A DNA stretch of 15,712 nucleotides from Desulfobacterales bacterium (GTDB lineage: Bacteria; Desulfobacterota; Desulfobacteria; Desulfobacterales; C00003060): positions 1-15,712 of the forward strand of contig JAUWXJ010000032.1 in assembly GCA_030616425.1 (NCBI GenBank). Direction: 5' to 3'. Both the position numbers and the translations under genes were made by a program. Shown one piece after another: positions 1 to 6,981 of this stretch (position 1 is the stretch's first letter; every line of letters starts with the position of its first letter). The notes under the pieces were generated by a model that saw only the letters and a program-made list of their open reading frames with translations, had not been told where the DNA came from and searched no databases.

Positions 1-1
1 C

Positions 2-253
2 ACCTACAAGCTTACAGACCGTCCGCCTACACCAGCTGAGAGTATTCACGAGGCCCGGGAGATCGGACTTGAGGCGGGGCTCCGTTATGTGTACAGCGGC
101 AACCTCCCCGGGGACGAGGGAGAAAATACATTCTGTTACAGTTGCGGCGGGTCCTTGATCGAGCGGTGGGGTTATCACATATCCAAGAATGTGATTGCAG
201 ATGGCAAGTGTCCAAAGTGTGATGCGAGCATTGATGGCATACTATTTACTTAG
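2..253 (+). CDS. amrS: C-terminal end of AmmeMemoRadiSam system radical SAM enzyme (partial)
   Basis: The last 83 codons of a gene entering from the left edge in frame 2, ending at TAG 251-253. The visible part contains TPAESIHEAREIGLEAGL, YVYSGNLPG, ENTFCYSCGG and DGKCPKC, with the CxxC...CxxC tail typical of the AmmeMemoRadiSam system radical SAM enzyme (AmrS family). The catalytic CxxxCxxC cluster motif would lie upstream and is not in the window, so family assignment rests on the C-terminal domain only. AmrS proteins are found with AmmeMemoRadiSam A/B partners in many anaerobes; their reaction is not firmly established. It converges on murI. Another pyruvate-formate-lyase-activating-type radical SAM protein is the main alternative. 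Confidence 0.75.
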   Translation, partial: TYKLTDRPPTPAESIHEAREIGLEAGLRYVYSGNLPGDEGENTFCYSCGGSLIERWGYHISKNVIADGKCPKCDASIDGILFT

Positions 254-296
254 TTAGTTTTCTACCCATCGGGAAATCCTCCAAGTGCTATAAAAC

Positions 297-345
297 AAAA
301 AAGGACCGTGCACAATGGCATCTTTCATACCACGCACGGGTCCTT
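297..345 (-). terminator. Rho-independent terminator for murI
   Basis: Read on the minus strand, an arm AAGGACCCGTGC (345-334) pairs with GCACGGTCCTT (311-301) with one bulged C across a loop of about 22 nt, and is followed by a run of six T (302-297). It lies about 125 bp beyond the murI stop in the gap between convergent amrS and murI. The large loop is the weak point of this call. Confidence 0.6.
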
Positions 346-469
346 GCCAATTTCATAAAGGTTTTTTCTCTGGCTTCTGTTATGCTTCCAGTTGTTTTGT
401 TGTCAGCAGAAGACTCTATACCACAGGAGAGTATGAATTTTCAATCTTATATGAAATCGCTAAGCGATT

Positions 470-1255
470 TCATAGCTTAATGTGTTCCAATGTCACAGCT
501 GTCTTAAGTATGGTCTTAGCAATTTTTTGAAACTGTTCGGTCACATCTGATACGTAGAATTGGCAAGTGCCGCCTTTTGTAAGCCTGCTCTCAGTATCCG
601 AATTATGATGGAGAAAGGACGTGACTGCATCAGAGAGTGCCTCTGATGAGTCGATAATCTTCACGCGTTTGCCAATCTTTACCTGTATGATCTCCTTTAA
701 AAGGGGATAGTGGGTACAGCCGAGGATCAAGACATCGATTTGTTTGAGTTTAAGAGGGTGAAGGTACTTTTTGACAATTTTTCTGGTTTCTCCCTTTTTA
801 AGCCACCCTTCCTCCACCAGGGGCACCAGGAGCGGACAGGGCTCGCTATAGACCTTCATTTCTGGCCGTATGGCCTTGATCTTATCTACGTAGACCCCGC
901 TATTCACCGTGGCCCTGGTTCCGATGATCCCTACACGTGTCCTTTTGGGGTCTGAGACTGCCATGTTGACGGCAGGTGATATTACCTCAAAGATCGGCAC
1001 GTCAAATCGCTCCTCTAGGGTATCGGTTGCTACACTGGAGGCCGTGTTACATGCCACGACCAGCATCTGAGCCCCTTTCTGGAGCAGTATCTCTGCGTCC
1101 TCGATAGCGTATCGGACGACAGTCTCCGGGCTTTTTGTACCATAAGGGGTGCGGGCCGTGTCCCCGAAATAGATGATATCGTAATTGGGGAGGTTACGCT
1201 TTAGGGCCTTGACTACCGTAAGACCGCCAATACCGGAATCAAACACGCCAATCAA
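470..1255 (-). CDS. murI: Glutamate racemase
   Basis: Interconverts L- and D-glutamate in the cytoplasm, supplying D-Glu for peptidoglycan. The 261-residue protein has the family length and layout: GVFDSGIGGLTV near the N-terminus with Asp6 and Ser7, YFGDTARTPYG at residues 29-39, the first catalytic cysteine Cys69 in VVACNTASS, and the second, Cys180, in LGCTHYPLL. The start is TTG at 1255, preceded by AAGGAG with a 7-nt spacer; no ATG or GTG lies before the essential Asp6 except the GTG inside the conserved motif, so TTG is well supported. The gene is monocistronic, convergent with amrS, and its upstream side is occupied by repeat elements rather than an obvious promoter. Confidence 0.96.
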   Translation of the reverse strand: MIGVFDSGIGGLTVVKALKRNLPNYDIIYFGDTARTPYGTKSPETVVRYAIEDAEILLQKGAQMLVVACNTASSVATDTLEERFDVPIFEVISPAVNMAVSDPKRTRVGIIGTRATVNSGVYVDKIKAIRPEMKVYSEPCPLLVPLVEEGWLKKGETRKIVKKYLHPLKLKQIDVLILGCTHYPLLKEIIQVKIGKRVKIIDSSEALSDAVTSFLHHNSDTESRLTKGGTCQFYVSDVTEQFQKIAKTILKTAVTLEHIKL

Positions 1256-1272
1256 GATGGGGCTCCTTTATG

Positions 1273-1300
1273 AGTAGTCAGTTGTCAGTGGCCAGGAGGT
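1273..1300 (+). repeat. Degenerate 7-bp tandem array H1
   Basis: Consecutive heptads AGTAGTC, AGTTGTC, AGTGGCC, AGGAGGT directly upstream of murI and touching the orphan end of element A. Same register (AGT at the start of each unit) as arrays at 4853 and 5013. Confidence 0.5.
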
Positions 1301-1331
1301 TGTTGCCCAAACAAGTGCCGACTTAGATTTA
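1299..1331 (+). repeat. Orphan left end / possible remnant of element A
   Basis: Positions 1299-1311 carry GTTGTTGCCCAAA, identical to the left terminal repeat of element A copies at 1612 and 6712; copy 2 also shares the next bases CAA. A 9-mer TTAGATTTA at 1323-1331 matches the right arm of A (1785-1793). No right end is seen nearby, so this may be an internally deleted old copy. The 13-mer is seen; the remnant idea is inference. Confidence 0.4.
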
Positions 1332-1350
1332 CTTCAGATTACACCTCGGA

Positions 1351-1585
1351 TACCGTCATGGGTGAGGAGGGAATTTTTCTCAAAATCCGCGATAATATTC
1401 ACCTAACTTGATTGAGGCATCTTGCCAAGTCCACGGTATCACGGCTTTTTGAACCCCCGCCTACAAGGCGGAGCTTCACGGTAAGGAAGAACGTCTGTTT
1501 CATATAGCTTCCCTTGGCCCCGCCTTGTAGACAGTGCCAAAGGGAAGCGGGCCGGTCGAAAAACTCCCTCCTCACCCAGATGGTA
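1351..1585. repeat. Element B: MITE-like sequence with long terminal inverted repeats
   Basis: The left end 1360-1379 reads GGGTGAGGAGGGAATTTTTC; the reverse complement of 1558-1577 differs from it at one base. Similarity continues outward to TACCRTC on both sides (1351 and 1585), giving imperfect repeats of about 27 bp around a 235-bp unit. Inside are CCGCCT-ACA-AGGCGG (1457-1471), a partner CCGCCTTGTAG near 1520, and GCTTCCCTTGGC pairing with GCCAAAGGGAAGC. There is no transposase gene. Only one copy is in the window, so mobility is not shown; the long terminal repeats are the evidence. Confidence 0.65.
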
Positions 1586-1611
1586 GCAACCAGCAAAATA
1601 GGAAGAAAAAA

Positions 1612-1837
1612 GTTGTTGCCCAAATGCCTTTAAGCGGTCATTAAAACGTTTTTTGCCAATAAATCTTGGCGAAGCGAAAGATGAGCGATCTCAACTGTCT
1701 GAGCCCGAAGGGCGAGTTTAGCGCAAAGGTTGCGCCTGACGGCTTGAACAGAGGCACTACGTGCGAGATCGCCTGAAGCGAGCCTTAGATTTATCAAAAA
1801 ACGTTTTAGACAAAGCGAAAAGGTTTTGGGCAACAGC
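1612..1837 (+). repeat. Element A copy 1: structured palindromic repeat
   Basis: A 226-bp unit bounded by GTTGTTGCCCAAA (1612-1624) and its near-inverse TTTGGGCAACAGC (1825-1837). Nested pairing follows: AAAACGTTTTTTG with CAAAAAACGTTTT, ATAAATCT (1659-1666) with AGATTTAT (1787-1794), and GCGATCTC (1685-1692) with GAGATCGC (1765-1772). Internal small hairpins are GCCC-GAA-GGGC (1702-1712), GCGCAA-AGG-TTGCGC and GCAC-TAC-GTGC. A second copy lies at 6712-6943 with about 93-94% identity by eye over the inner 200 bp. It sits immediately 3' of the dnaX-recR unit. Confidence 0.85.
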
Positions 1838-1841
1838 CAGT

Positions 1842-2240
1842 TTATACGTCATTATATTTTTTGAGAACGGTTCTGACGCATTCCGCAAGATCATCAAGGT
1901 TGCCATTGTCATGAACTCCAGGACACATTGACTTAATAATAGCCCAGTTTGACGGATCTACTAGGATGCTTTCAATAAAGGGCCAGATCTTACACATGCG
2001 AGGTTTAACTTCATGGATGGTGCACAGCTTGTCCCAAAAGATGCAGCAACCCGATTCTGCGGTTTTGATCAAGGGCCGCCCCCCTGACCAATCGCAGTAA
2101 TCTCTAAGGAAGCTCTCTGGGTTGAGGCCCAAGTATAGCGAGATGATCTCAATTTCGCGATCATTTACAAAGGCACCACCATAGCCTTTGCAACATTCGC
2201 CGCATTTTTGGCATTCAAAGAAATCAGAAGACTTCGGCAA
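1842..2240 (-). CDS. YkgJ-family CxxCxxCC cysteine-cluster protein
   Basis: Belongs to the YkgJ / UPF0153 family of predicted zinc- or iron-chelating proteins; no reaction is established. The N-terminal motif CQKCGECC follows FFE, and further cysteines occur in DYCDW, SGCCIF, KLCTIH, PRMCKIWPF and SMCPG, as expected for the family. I prefer the TTG start at 2240: GGCGGAG precedes it with a 4-nt spacer and it begins three bases after the recR stop's first base, suggesting translational coupling. A GTG at 2279 would extend the protein to 145 residues, overlapping recR by 38 bp, but has no well-placed ribosome binding site. It is the last gene of the dnaX-ybaB-recR unit. Function remains open. 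Confidence 0.85.
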   Translation of the reverse strand: MPKSSDFFECQKCGECCKGYGGAFVNDREIEIISLYLGLNPESFLRDYCDWSGGRPLIKTAESGCCIFWDKLCTIHEVKPRMCKIWPFIESILVDPSNWAIIKSMCPGVHDNGNLDDLAECVRTVLKKYNDV

Positions 2241-2241
2241 T

Positions 2242-2850
2242 TCACTCCGCCGTGGCGGATTCCCTCCTTTCCATAGCACGCCTCAGTGTGACTTCGTCGA
2301 GGTACTTGAGGTCACACCCCATGGGAATACCCGTGGCTATTCGTGTTACCAGTACAGGATATGCCTTCAGGATTTGGGCCAGATATGATGCTGTGGCTTC
2401 TCCTTCCACATTAGTGTTGGTGGCAAGGACCACCTCTTTGATATCATCCTGTTCAACCCGCTCGATGAGTTCCTTGATCTTCAAGTCATCCGGTCCTATA
2501 CCATTCATCGGGGAAAGGGCTCCATGGAGGACATGATACACCCCGTTAAAGGCACGTGATTTGTCGAGGACAGCCAAATCGCTTGGCTGTTCGACTACAC
2601 ACACGATGGTATGATCCCGATTTTTGTTGAGACAAATTCTGCAAGGGTTTGTCTCAGAAAGGCCAAAGCATTTTGAGCAAAACCTTATCTTATTTTTAAT
2701 CTCACGGATGCTCTCGGATAGTGCCTTTGTATCCTCATCTGATGAGCGAAGGATGTACAAGGCCAGACGAGCTGCCGTCTTCTCGCCAATGCCGGGAAGC
2801 TTTGATAGGTGTTTGATGAGGCGGACAAGGGATGGGGGGTAGGACTCCAT
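2242..2850 (-). CDS. recR: Recombination mediator RecR
   Basis: Acts with RecO/RecF in loading RecA at single-strand gaps. The 202-residue protein has the family's full length: an N-terminal helix-hairpin-helix (LPGIGEKTAARLA, residues 18-30), a four-cysteine zinc finger (Cys58, Cys61, Cys70, Cys73), and a Toprim domain from about residue 80 (VCVVEQPSDL, then EVVLATNTNVEGEATA). The C-terminal IPMGCDLKYLDEVTLRRA is the Walker-B-like tail typical of RecR. It starts at ATG 2850, two bases after the ybaB stop, with GGGGA inside the end of ybaB as a likely ribosome binding site. The order dnaX-ybaB-recR is widely conserved in bacteria and supports co-transcription. Confidence 0.97.
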   Translation of the reverse strand: MESYPPSLVRLIKHLSKLPGIGEKTAARLALYILRSSDEDTKALSESIREIKNKIRFCSKCFGLSETNPCRICLNKNRDHTIVCVVEQPSDLAVLDKSRAFNGVYHVLHGALSPMNGIGPDDLKIKELIERVEQDDIKEVVLATNTNVEGEATASYLAQILKAYPVLVTRIATGIPMGCDLKYLDEVTLRRAMERRESATAE

Positions 2851-2852
2851 TG

Positions 2853-3167
2853 TTAAGTTATCCCCGGTATATTGAACCCGCCCGTGAGTTTTGTCATCTC
2901 TTCAGTGACCATCTCTTGGGCCTTTTTGAGCGCATCACTGACTGCAGCCACAATCAAGTCCTCGAGCATCTGCACATCATTTGGATCGACCACTTCCGGC
3001 TCTATTTTGATGGACACCAACTCCTGCTTCCCGTTGGCAACAGCCTTCACCATGCCGCCACCGACTGTTGTCTCCACCGTCCTGTCGGCCAGCTCCTCTT
3101 GGAGCTTAAATATCTTGGACTGCAGTTTTTGCGCTTGCTTTAACATGTTATTCATGCCTTTTGCCAT
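2853..3167 (-). CDS. ybaB: YbaB/EbfC family nucleoid-associated protein
   Basis: A 104-residue DNA-binding protein of the YbaB/EbfC family, which dimerises and binds DNA in the nucleoid. The N-terminal part (residues 1-30, MLKQAQKLQSKIFKLQEEL) is the long helix of the family, followed by the glycine-rich strand segment TVGGGMVKAVANGKQELVSI and the D-P-N-D motif; the tail is helical and ends in GGFNIPGI. Start ATG at 3167 has GGAGG six bases upstream. It lies between dnaX and recR, spaced 29 bp and 2 bp, as in many bacteria. Confidence 0.95.
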   Translation of the reverse strand: MAKGMNNMLKQAQKLQSKIFKLQEELADRTVETTVGGGMVKAVANGKQELVSIKIEPEVVDPNDVQMLEDLIVAAVSDALKKAQEMVTEEMTKLTGGFNIPGIT

Positions 3168-3196
3168 ATTCTACCTCCGTAATTGGGATTGGGCTG

Positions 3197-4834
3197 TTAC
3201 AGAATTTTTACGTCTACGACCTTGCCATTAAAAACATCTAAGGCATCTGTCACAAGAGGATGAGACAGGGCCTCCTTCTTCAGACGCTTTGCCTTATCGC
3301 TTTCCTTGGGTTTACCCTTTTTTCGAGAGACCCCTTTTCCAGATTCAACTATCTTGATTTTCATCTTGCGCCCGAAAAACTGGTCGCAAACCTCTTGCAG
3401 TGCGACCATACTCTTCTTGTCACGAAGTCTGGCCGTATAAAAGGAGTTTCCGGTCACCGTGATTTCAAAGAAATCTTTGCCAATCTTGGTCAAAGTTGCT
3501 TTTTCAAGGTTAGGGATAAGAGCTGGATACCTTTTGCTGAAGACATCAAGGAGTTGTTGCCAGGTCTGCGCAAGGTTTTCGGATAGCGCTGGCTCTTGCT
3601 CGGGCTCGGTTGTATGTTCAGTGGGTTGGGCCGTTATGGCTTGCATTTCTTGGCGGACTTCTTTTGTTTGGGTAATACCGTAATCCGGTTCAATTTTTTT
3701 AGCAAGGTGGTCTAGTTTCTTGATGATTTCATCAAAGGATGCAACAGGCTTTAACTGGGCAAGCTTGATGAAGTGCATCTCCAGAGATAGCTTTGGCTGG
3801 GGAGAGAACCTTATACCCGGCTCTGCCTGAAACAGGGTAGTAAAGACCTGGTTAATGGATTCTGAGGAGATGCCTTCCACCTGCTTTTGCATTGATGTCA
3901 GTTCGTGTGCAGGTACATCGACCAGAGTGCTGGCGCCGTGTCCCATCTTGACAATGAGAAGATGCCTGAAGTGCTCCACCAATTGAATTAAAAGTCTTTT
4001 CAGGTCATGGCCACGCTTGTAGACTTCATCGAGCAAGTTAAGAGCCTTTACTAGATCGTGGGTAAGGAGGGCAGAAGAGAGATCAAATATCATATTTCGG
4101 TTTAGTGCCCCTAGGATATCAAGGACTTGATCATCAGTGGCAACCCCTTCAGAATACGCCATAACCTGGTCGAGAAGGCTCAGGGCATCGCGCATGCTCC
4201 CATCAGCTTCTTTGGCCAGAAGCCGGAGGCTGTCCTCACTGATCTCAAGGGACGTATCCTGACAGATACTTCTCAAGTGCTCGAGTATATCTTCGAGACC
4301 GATGCGCCTGAAGTCGTGTCTTTGGCATCTGGACAATATGGTAACGGGAATCTTGTGGGCCTCGGTAGTGGCAAAGACAAAAAGGACGTGGGCCGGCGGC
4401 TCCTCCAGGGTCTTCAGAAGGGCATTGAACGCCTCCTTAGTGAGCATGTGGACCTCGTCGATGATGTAGATCTTGTACCTGCTGTAGCCAGGCATGTATT
4501 TTACATTTTCTCGAATCTCACGGACCTCGTCGATGCCTCTATTTGAGGCGCCATCGATTTCAAACACATCAACCGCTATGCCGTCTGTGATTTCCCTGCA
4601 GGATGTGCATGCATTGCATGGGGTGGGGGTGGGACCCTCCTTGCAGCTCATTGCCTTGGCAAAGATGCGGGCCACCGAGGTCTTGCCGATACCTCTGGGG
4701 CCGGCAAAGAGTAAGGCGTGGGCAACCCTGTCAGCTTGGATAGCATTCTGGAGGGTCTGGGTTATATGAGCCTGGCCAACCACCTGTTCAAAGGTTTGGG
4801 GGCGATATTTTCGTGCCAGTACCAGATAGGACAT
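3197..4834 (-). CDS. dnaX: DNA polymerase III subunit gamma/tau
   Basis: The clamp-loader ATPase of the replisome. The protein begins MSYLVLARKYRPQTF, the canonical start. Domain I holds Walker A GPRGIGKTS (residues 45-53), a zinc site with Cys64, Cys73, Cys76 and Cys79, Walker B IIDEVHML (124-131), the sensor FATTEA and the SRC arginine-finger motif (168-170). Domain III runs to about residue 365; a polar linker and a tau-like C-terminal region follow to residue 545. It is shorter than the E. coli tau (643 residues). No Shine-Dalgarno sequence is visible before the ATG; the upstream bases are a 7-bp repeat array and the tRNA-Ser gene, so translation may depend on an unstructured AT-rich leader from a processed tRNA-dnaX transcript. 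Confidence 0.97.
   Translation of the reverse strand: MSYLVLARKYRPQTFEQVVGQAHITQTLQNAIQADRVAHALLFAGPRGIGKTSVARIFAKAMSCKEGPTPTPCNACTSCREITDGIAVDVFEIDGASNRGIDEVREIRENVKYMPGYSRYKIYIIDEVHMLTKEAFNALLKTLEEPPAHVLFVFATTEAHKIPVTILSRCQRHDFRRIGLEDILEHLRSICQDTSLEISEDSLRLLAKEADGSMRDALSLLDQVMAYSEGVATDDQVLDILGALNRNMIFDLSSALLTHDLVKALNLLDEVYKRGHDLKRLLIQLVEHFRHLLIVKMGHGASTLVDVPAHELTSMQKQVEGISSESINQVFTTLFQAEPGIRFSPQPKLSLEMHFIKLAQLKPVASFDEIIKKLDHLAKKIEPDYGITQTKEVRQEMQAITAQPTEHTTEPEQEPALSENLAQTWQQLLDVFSKRYPALIPNLEKATLTKIGKDFFEITVTGNSFYTARLRDKKSMVALQEVCDQFFGRKMKIKIVESGKGVSRKKGKPKESDKAKRLKKEALSHPLVTDALDVFNGKVVDVKIL
3690..3700 (-). promoter_or_regulatory. Candidate slippage site in dnaX (A7 followed by out-of-frame stop)
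   Basis: On the coding strand, codons Lys379-Lys380-Ile381 read AAA AAA ATT, a run of seven A (3700-3694). Either one extra A in the transcript or a -1 shift changes the next codons to AAT TGA, ending the protein at 381 residues, just after clamp-loader domain III. dnaX in E. coli (ribosomal frameshift at an A6 site) and Thermus thermophilus (transcriptional slippage in an A9 run) make gamma in a comparable way. Only a weak hairpin (ACCG-GATTA-CGGT) follows here. Confidence 0.4.
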
Positions 4835-4852
4835 ATCGTTAATTGTTTAGCC

Positions 4853-4880
4853 GGTTATGAGTTAATAGTGAATAGTGAAA
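4853..4880 (+). repeat. Degenerate 7-bp tandem array H2
   Basis: GGTTATG, AGTTAAT, AGTGAAT, AGTGAAA in direct succession between the dnaX start codon (19 bp away) and the hairpin 3' of tRNA-Ser(GGA). Confidence 0.5.
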
Positions 4881-4898
4881 TTTGACGAAGTCAAATTT
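4878..4898 (-). repeat. Perfect 9-bp hairpin 3' of tRNA-Ser(GGA)
   Basis: AAATTTGAC-GAA-GTCAAATTT on the plus strand, beginning three bases 3' of the encoded CCA in the transcript direction. The transcript loop is UUC closed by C-G. No T tract follows, so it is not a standard terminator; tRNA 3'-end processing or a stable single-strand DNA hairpin are possibilities. Confidence 0.6.
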
Positions 4899-4900
4899 TC

Positions 4901-4994
4901 TGGCGGAGAGAGAGGGATTCGAACCCTCGGTACCGCTTTTGGCAGTACACACGATTTCCAATCGTGCTCCTTCAGCCAGCTCGGACATCTCTCC
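4901..4994 (-). tRNA. tRNA-Ser (anticodon GGA)
   Basis: Cloverleaf on the minus strand: acceptor GGAGAGA (4994-4988) pairs with TCTCTCC (4911-4905), discriminator G, encoded CCA at 4903-4901. The anticodon arm is CACGA-TTGGAAA-TCGTG, giving GGA. The T arm carries GAGGG-TTCGAAT-CCCTC. A long variable arm (about TGTACTGCCAAAAGCGGTAC) identifies a class II serine tRNA. Length is 94 nt with CCA. Confidence 0.96.
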
Positions 4995-5012
4995 GGGATT
5001 CTATTTGCTATA

Positions 5013-5036
5013 AGTTGATGGTTAACAGTTATAAGT

Positions 5037-5040
<4 letters not shown>
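5013..5040 (+). repeat. Degenerate 7-bp tandem array H3
   Basis: AGTTGAT, GGTTAAC, AGTTATA, AGTAGCA between the two tRNA-Ser genes, running into the 5037-5057 hairpin. Same register as array H2. Confidence 0.45.
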
Positions 5041-5150
<110 letters not shown>

Positions 5151-5191
5151 AGTCCAATTCTTGCCATCTGGATCAGGCTTGGGTTCATAAC

Positions 5192-5220
5192 TTCATAACC
5201 CTTTTGAGTAGGTCTGTCAA
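5192..5220 (-). promoter_or_regulatory. Sigma-70-type promoter for the tRNA-Ser / dnaX unit
   Basis: On the minus strand TTGACA (5220-5215), a 17-nt spacer, then TATGAA (5197-5192). The predicted start point lies about 35 bp upstream of the mature 5' end of tRNA-Ser(CGA). No other promoter of this quality is visible before dnaX, so the two tRNAs and dnaX may share a transcript. Confidence 0.6.
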
Positions 5221-5348
5221 TACGCGCGGCCCCACCCATTTTAGAGCTTGCACAAGGTTTCTCTTTTTAGTATCCGTTGTAAAGATTGGGCAAAAAAGGA
5301 TGTTTTGCAAAGGTCTCAAAACCAACACGATTAGGAGTATCAGCAGGT

Positions 5349-6680
5349 ATGCCCAGAATCATTCCCTTTAGAGGGATTCTTTATAACCAAGACAAGGTAC
5401 CGGACTTGAGGGCGGTGGTCACGCCGCCGCACGACGTTATTTCTGCAAAGGAGCAACAAGAGTACTATAAGGCGCACCCTCAGAATATGATTCGCTTGAT
5501 CCTGGGGAAGATCCACCCGGAGGATACCGAGCACGATAATCGTTATACGCGTGCGGCGATGTTCTTCCGGAGTTGGCTTGATATAGGGACGCTGAGACAG
5601 GACAAGGAGCCTGCCTTCTATGTGACCGAGATCGATTTCAGGTTGGACGGGGAGATTCGCACCCGATTGGGTTTCATTGCATTGGTGGAACTCGAAGAGT
5701 TCGAAAAGGGGGGCATACGTCCCCACGAAAAGACCTTCTCAGCCACCAACGTAGACCGCCTTAGGCTCATCGAGGCATCCCGGGCAAATTTCAGTCCCAT
5801 ATTTTTGCTTTTTGCAGATCCTGACAACGAAGTCCTTGGATCACTCCGCACTGTTGTTGAAGGGCTTCGCCCGGATCTTGACTTTGAGGATCTTAAAGGG
5901 TATCGCCACCGGCTCTGGCGAGTAAAAGATCAACAGATCCACAAAGAGATTGGGCAAAGGTTGGCTGACCGCTCCCTGTACATTGCTGACGGGCATCATC
6001 GATACGGGACCGCTCTCGAGTACCGAAATCGGATCAAGTCCCAAGACCCTACTTTAGATCCCGATGCTCCCTGCAACTTTGTGATGATGTATTTGACTAG
6101 CATGCACGCCCCTGGCCTTGCGATCCGTCCGGCACATCGCTTGCTTTGTGGTGCAGAGAAAGTGGTTAAGGAGACCTTTGTTGATAAAGCTTGCGTCTAT
6201 TTTGATATTGAAACGCTCAACTTTGATAGTGTGAATCGGAAGCAGATTGAAGAGGCATTTCTGACCAGGGTGAAGGCAGAAGCCAACTCCAAAGCCATGG
6301 GCGTGGCCTTGCGAGACAGCAACGGCTTTTACGTGCTTCGGGTTAAAAAGGGGGTTATGGATTACCTTGTTAGGCAGAAAATCCCGGAACCCCTCAGAAA
6401 ACTTGATGTCACCATAGTGACCAAGCTTATTATTCAGGATATTCTGGGTCTCGATAGTGTCGCCTTGGATGACGAGCAACGTATTCTGTATACCAGCAGA
6501 GCCGACGAGGCCCTGGGCGCGATCTACAGCGGAAAGTGTGCCATAGCCCTTATTCTTAACCCCACCAGGCTTGACCAGGTCCAGGAGGTCTCAGATGCAG
6601 GCCTTATCATGCCAAGGAAATCGACCTATTTCTATCCCAAGGTAATGACCGGCCTTGTTATTAATAGGATTGATGATTAA
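5349..6680 (+). CDS. DUF1015 family protein
   Basis: A 443-residue protein of the DUF1015 family, whose function I cannot state from sequence. Family signatures are visible: MPRIIPFRGILYN at the N-terminus, TPPHDVIS (residues 25-32, where many members have PPYDVI), MIRLILGK, the HEKT motif (126-129) and the highly conserved ADGHHRYGTA (213-222), whose acidic and histidine residues look like an active or metal site. I chose ATG 5349 over an in-frame TTG at 5286 because homologues start at this motif and AGGAG lies 11 bp upstream; the extra 21 residues look unlike the family. The last codons and stop fall inside a 7-bp tandem repeat array, so the C-terminal NRIDD may have been rewritten by it. 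Confidence 0.9.
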   Translation: MPRIIPFRGILYNQDKVPDLRAVVTPPHDVISAKEQQEYYKAHPQNMIRLILGKIHPEDTEHDNRYTRAAMFFRSWLDIGTLRQDKEPAFYVTEIDFRLDGEIRTRLGFIALVELEEFEKGGIRPHEKTFSATNVDRLRLIEASRANFSPIFLLFADPDNEVLGSLRTVVEGLRPDLDFEDLKGYRHRLWRVKDQQIHKEIGQRLADRSLYIADGHHRYGTALEYRNRIKSQDPTLDPDAPCNFVMMYLTSMHAPGLAIRPAHRLLCGAEKVVKETFVDKACVYFDIETLNFDSVNRKQIEEAFLTRVKAEANSKAMGVALRDSNGFYVLRVKKGVMDYLVRQKIPEPLRKLDVTIVTKLIIQDILGLDSVALDDEQRILYTSRADEALGAIYSGKCAIALILNPTRLDQVQEVSDAGLIMPRKSTYFYPKVMTGLVINRIDD

Positions 6681-6708
6681 TGATTAATGATTGATGATTG
6701 GCGATTGA
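6667..6708 (+). repeat. 7-bp tandem array H4, overlapping a stop codon
   Basis: Six consecutive heptads: GGATTGA, TGATTAA, TGATTAA, TGATTGA, TGATTGG, CGATTGA. The DUF1015 stop codon (6678-6680) is inside the second complete unit. The array ends three bases before element A copy 2. Confidence 0.75.
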
Positions 6709-6711
6709 CGG

Positions 6712-6943
6712 GTTGTTGCCCAAACAAAAATTTCTTTGAGCGGTCATTAAAACATTTTTTGCCAACAAATCTTGGCGAAGCGGAAGATCAGCGATGTCAA
6801 CTGTTTGAGCCCGAAGGGCGAGTTTAGCGCAAAGGTTGCGCCTGACGGCTTGAACAGAGGCACTACGTGCGACATCGCCTGGAGCAAGCCTTAGATTTGT
6901 CAAAAAACGTTTTAGACAAGCGAAAAGGGATTTGGGCAACAGC
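6712..6943 (+). repeat. Element A copy 2: structured palindromic repeat
   Basis: A 232-bp unit with terminal repeats GTTGTTGCCCAAA (6712-6724) and TTTGGGCAACAGC (6931-6943); pairing extends outward (ACGGG / CCCGT). It repeats element A copy 1 in the same orientation. Two differences from copy 1 are compensatory: C6766 with G6899 replaces T1660 with A1793, and G6796 with C6873 replaces C1690 with G1767. It carries GCGAAGC (6775-6781) and GCCC-GAA-GGGC. It separates DUF1015 from trmN6 and lies between heptad arrays on both sides. Confidence 0.85.
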
Positions 6944-6946
6944 CCG

Positions 6947-6981
6947 TTGACAAATGACAAATGACCAGTGACCAATGACGA
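6947..6981 (+). repeat. 7-bp tandem array H5, overlapping the trmN6 start
   Basis: TTGACAA, ATGACAA, ATGACCA, GTGACCA, ATGACGA, beginning three bases after element A copy 2. The trmN6 start codon (6975) is the first three bases of the last unit. Confidence 0.7.

Larger units (their letters stand above)
1256..1841. other. 586-bp gene-free stretch filled with inverted-repeat elements
   Basis: Between murI and the YkgJ-family gene I see no credible coding sequence. In order it holds a heptad array (1273-1300), an orphan end of element A (1299-1311), element B with long terminal inverted repeats (1351-1585), and element A copy 1 (1612-1837), which stops four bases short of the YkgJ-family stop codon. 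Short open frames here on the minus strand fall inside the elements and are best explained as by-products of them. Confidence 0.8.

Noticed and set aside
1399..1623. 74-codon minus-strand frame over element B
   Set aside because: It covers the terminal inverted repeat and internal hairpins and resembles no protein family.
1299..1624. CRISPR array reading of the spaced repeats
   Set aside because: Only two direct GTTGTTGCCCAAA copies, 313 bp apart, with no regular spacers and no cas genes; they are element ends.
1630..1833. 67-codon minus-strand frame in element A copy 1, with a similar protein in copy 2 (6661-6975)
   Set aside because: The similarity reflects the repeat itself. The frame lies across paired arms, extends differently in each copy, lacks a ribosome binding site, and the paired changes preserve structure rather than protein.
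5286..5348. Upstream TTG extension of the DUF1015 gene
   Set aside because: The added 21 residues are unlike the family; ATG 5349 begins the conserved N-terminal motif.
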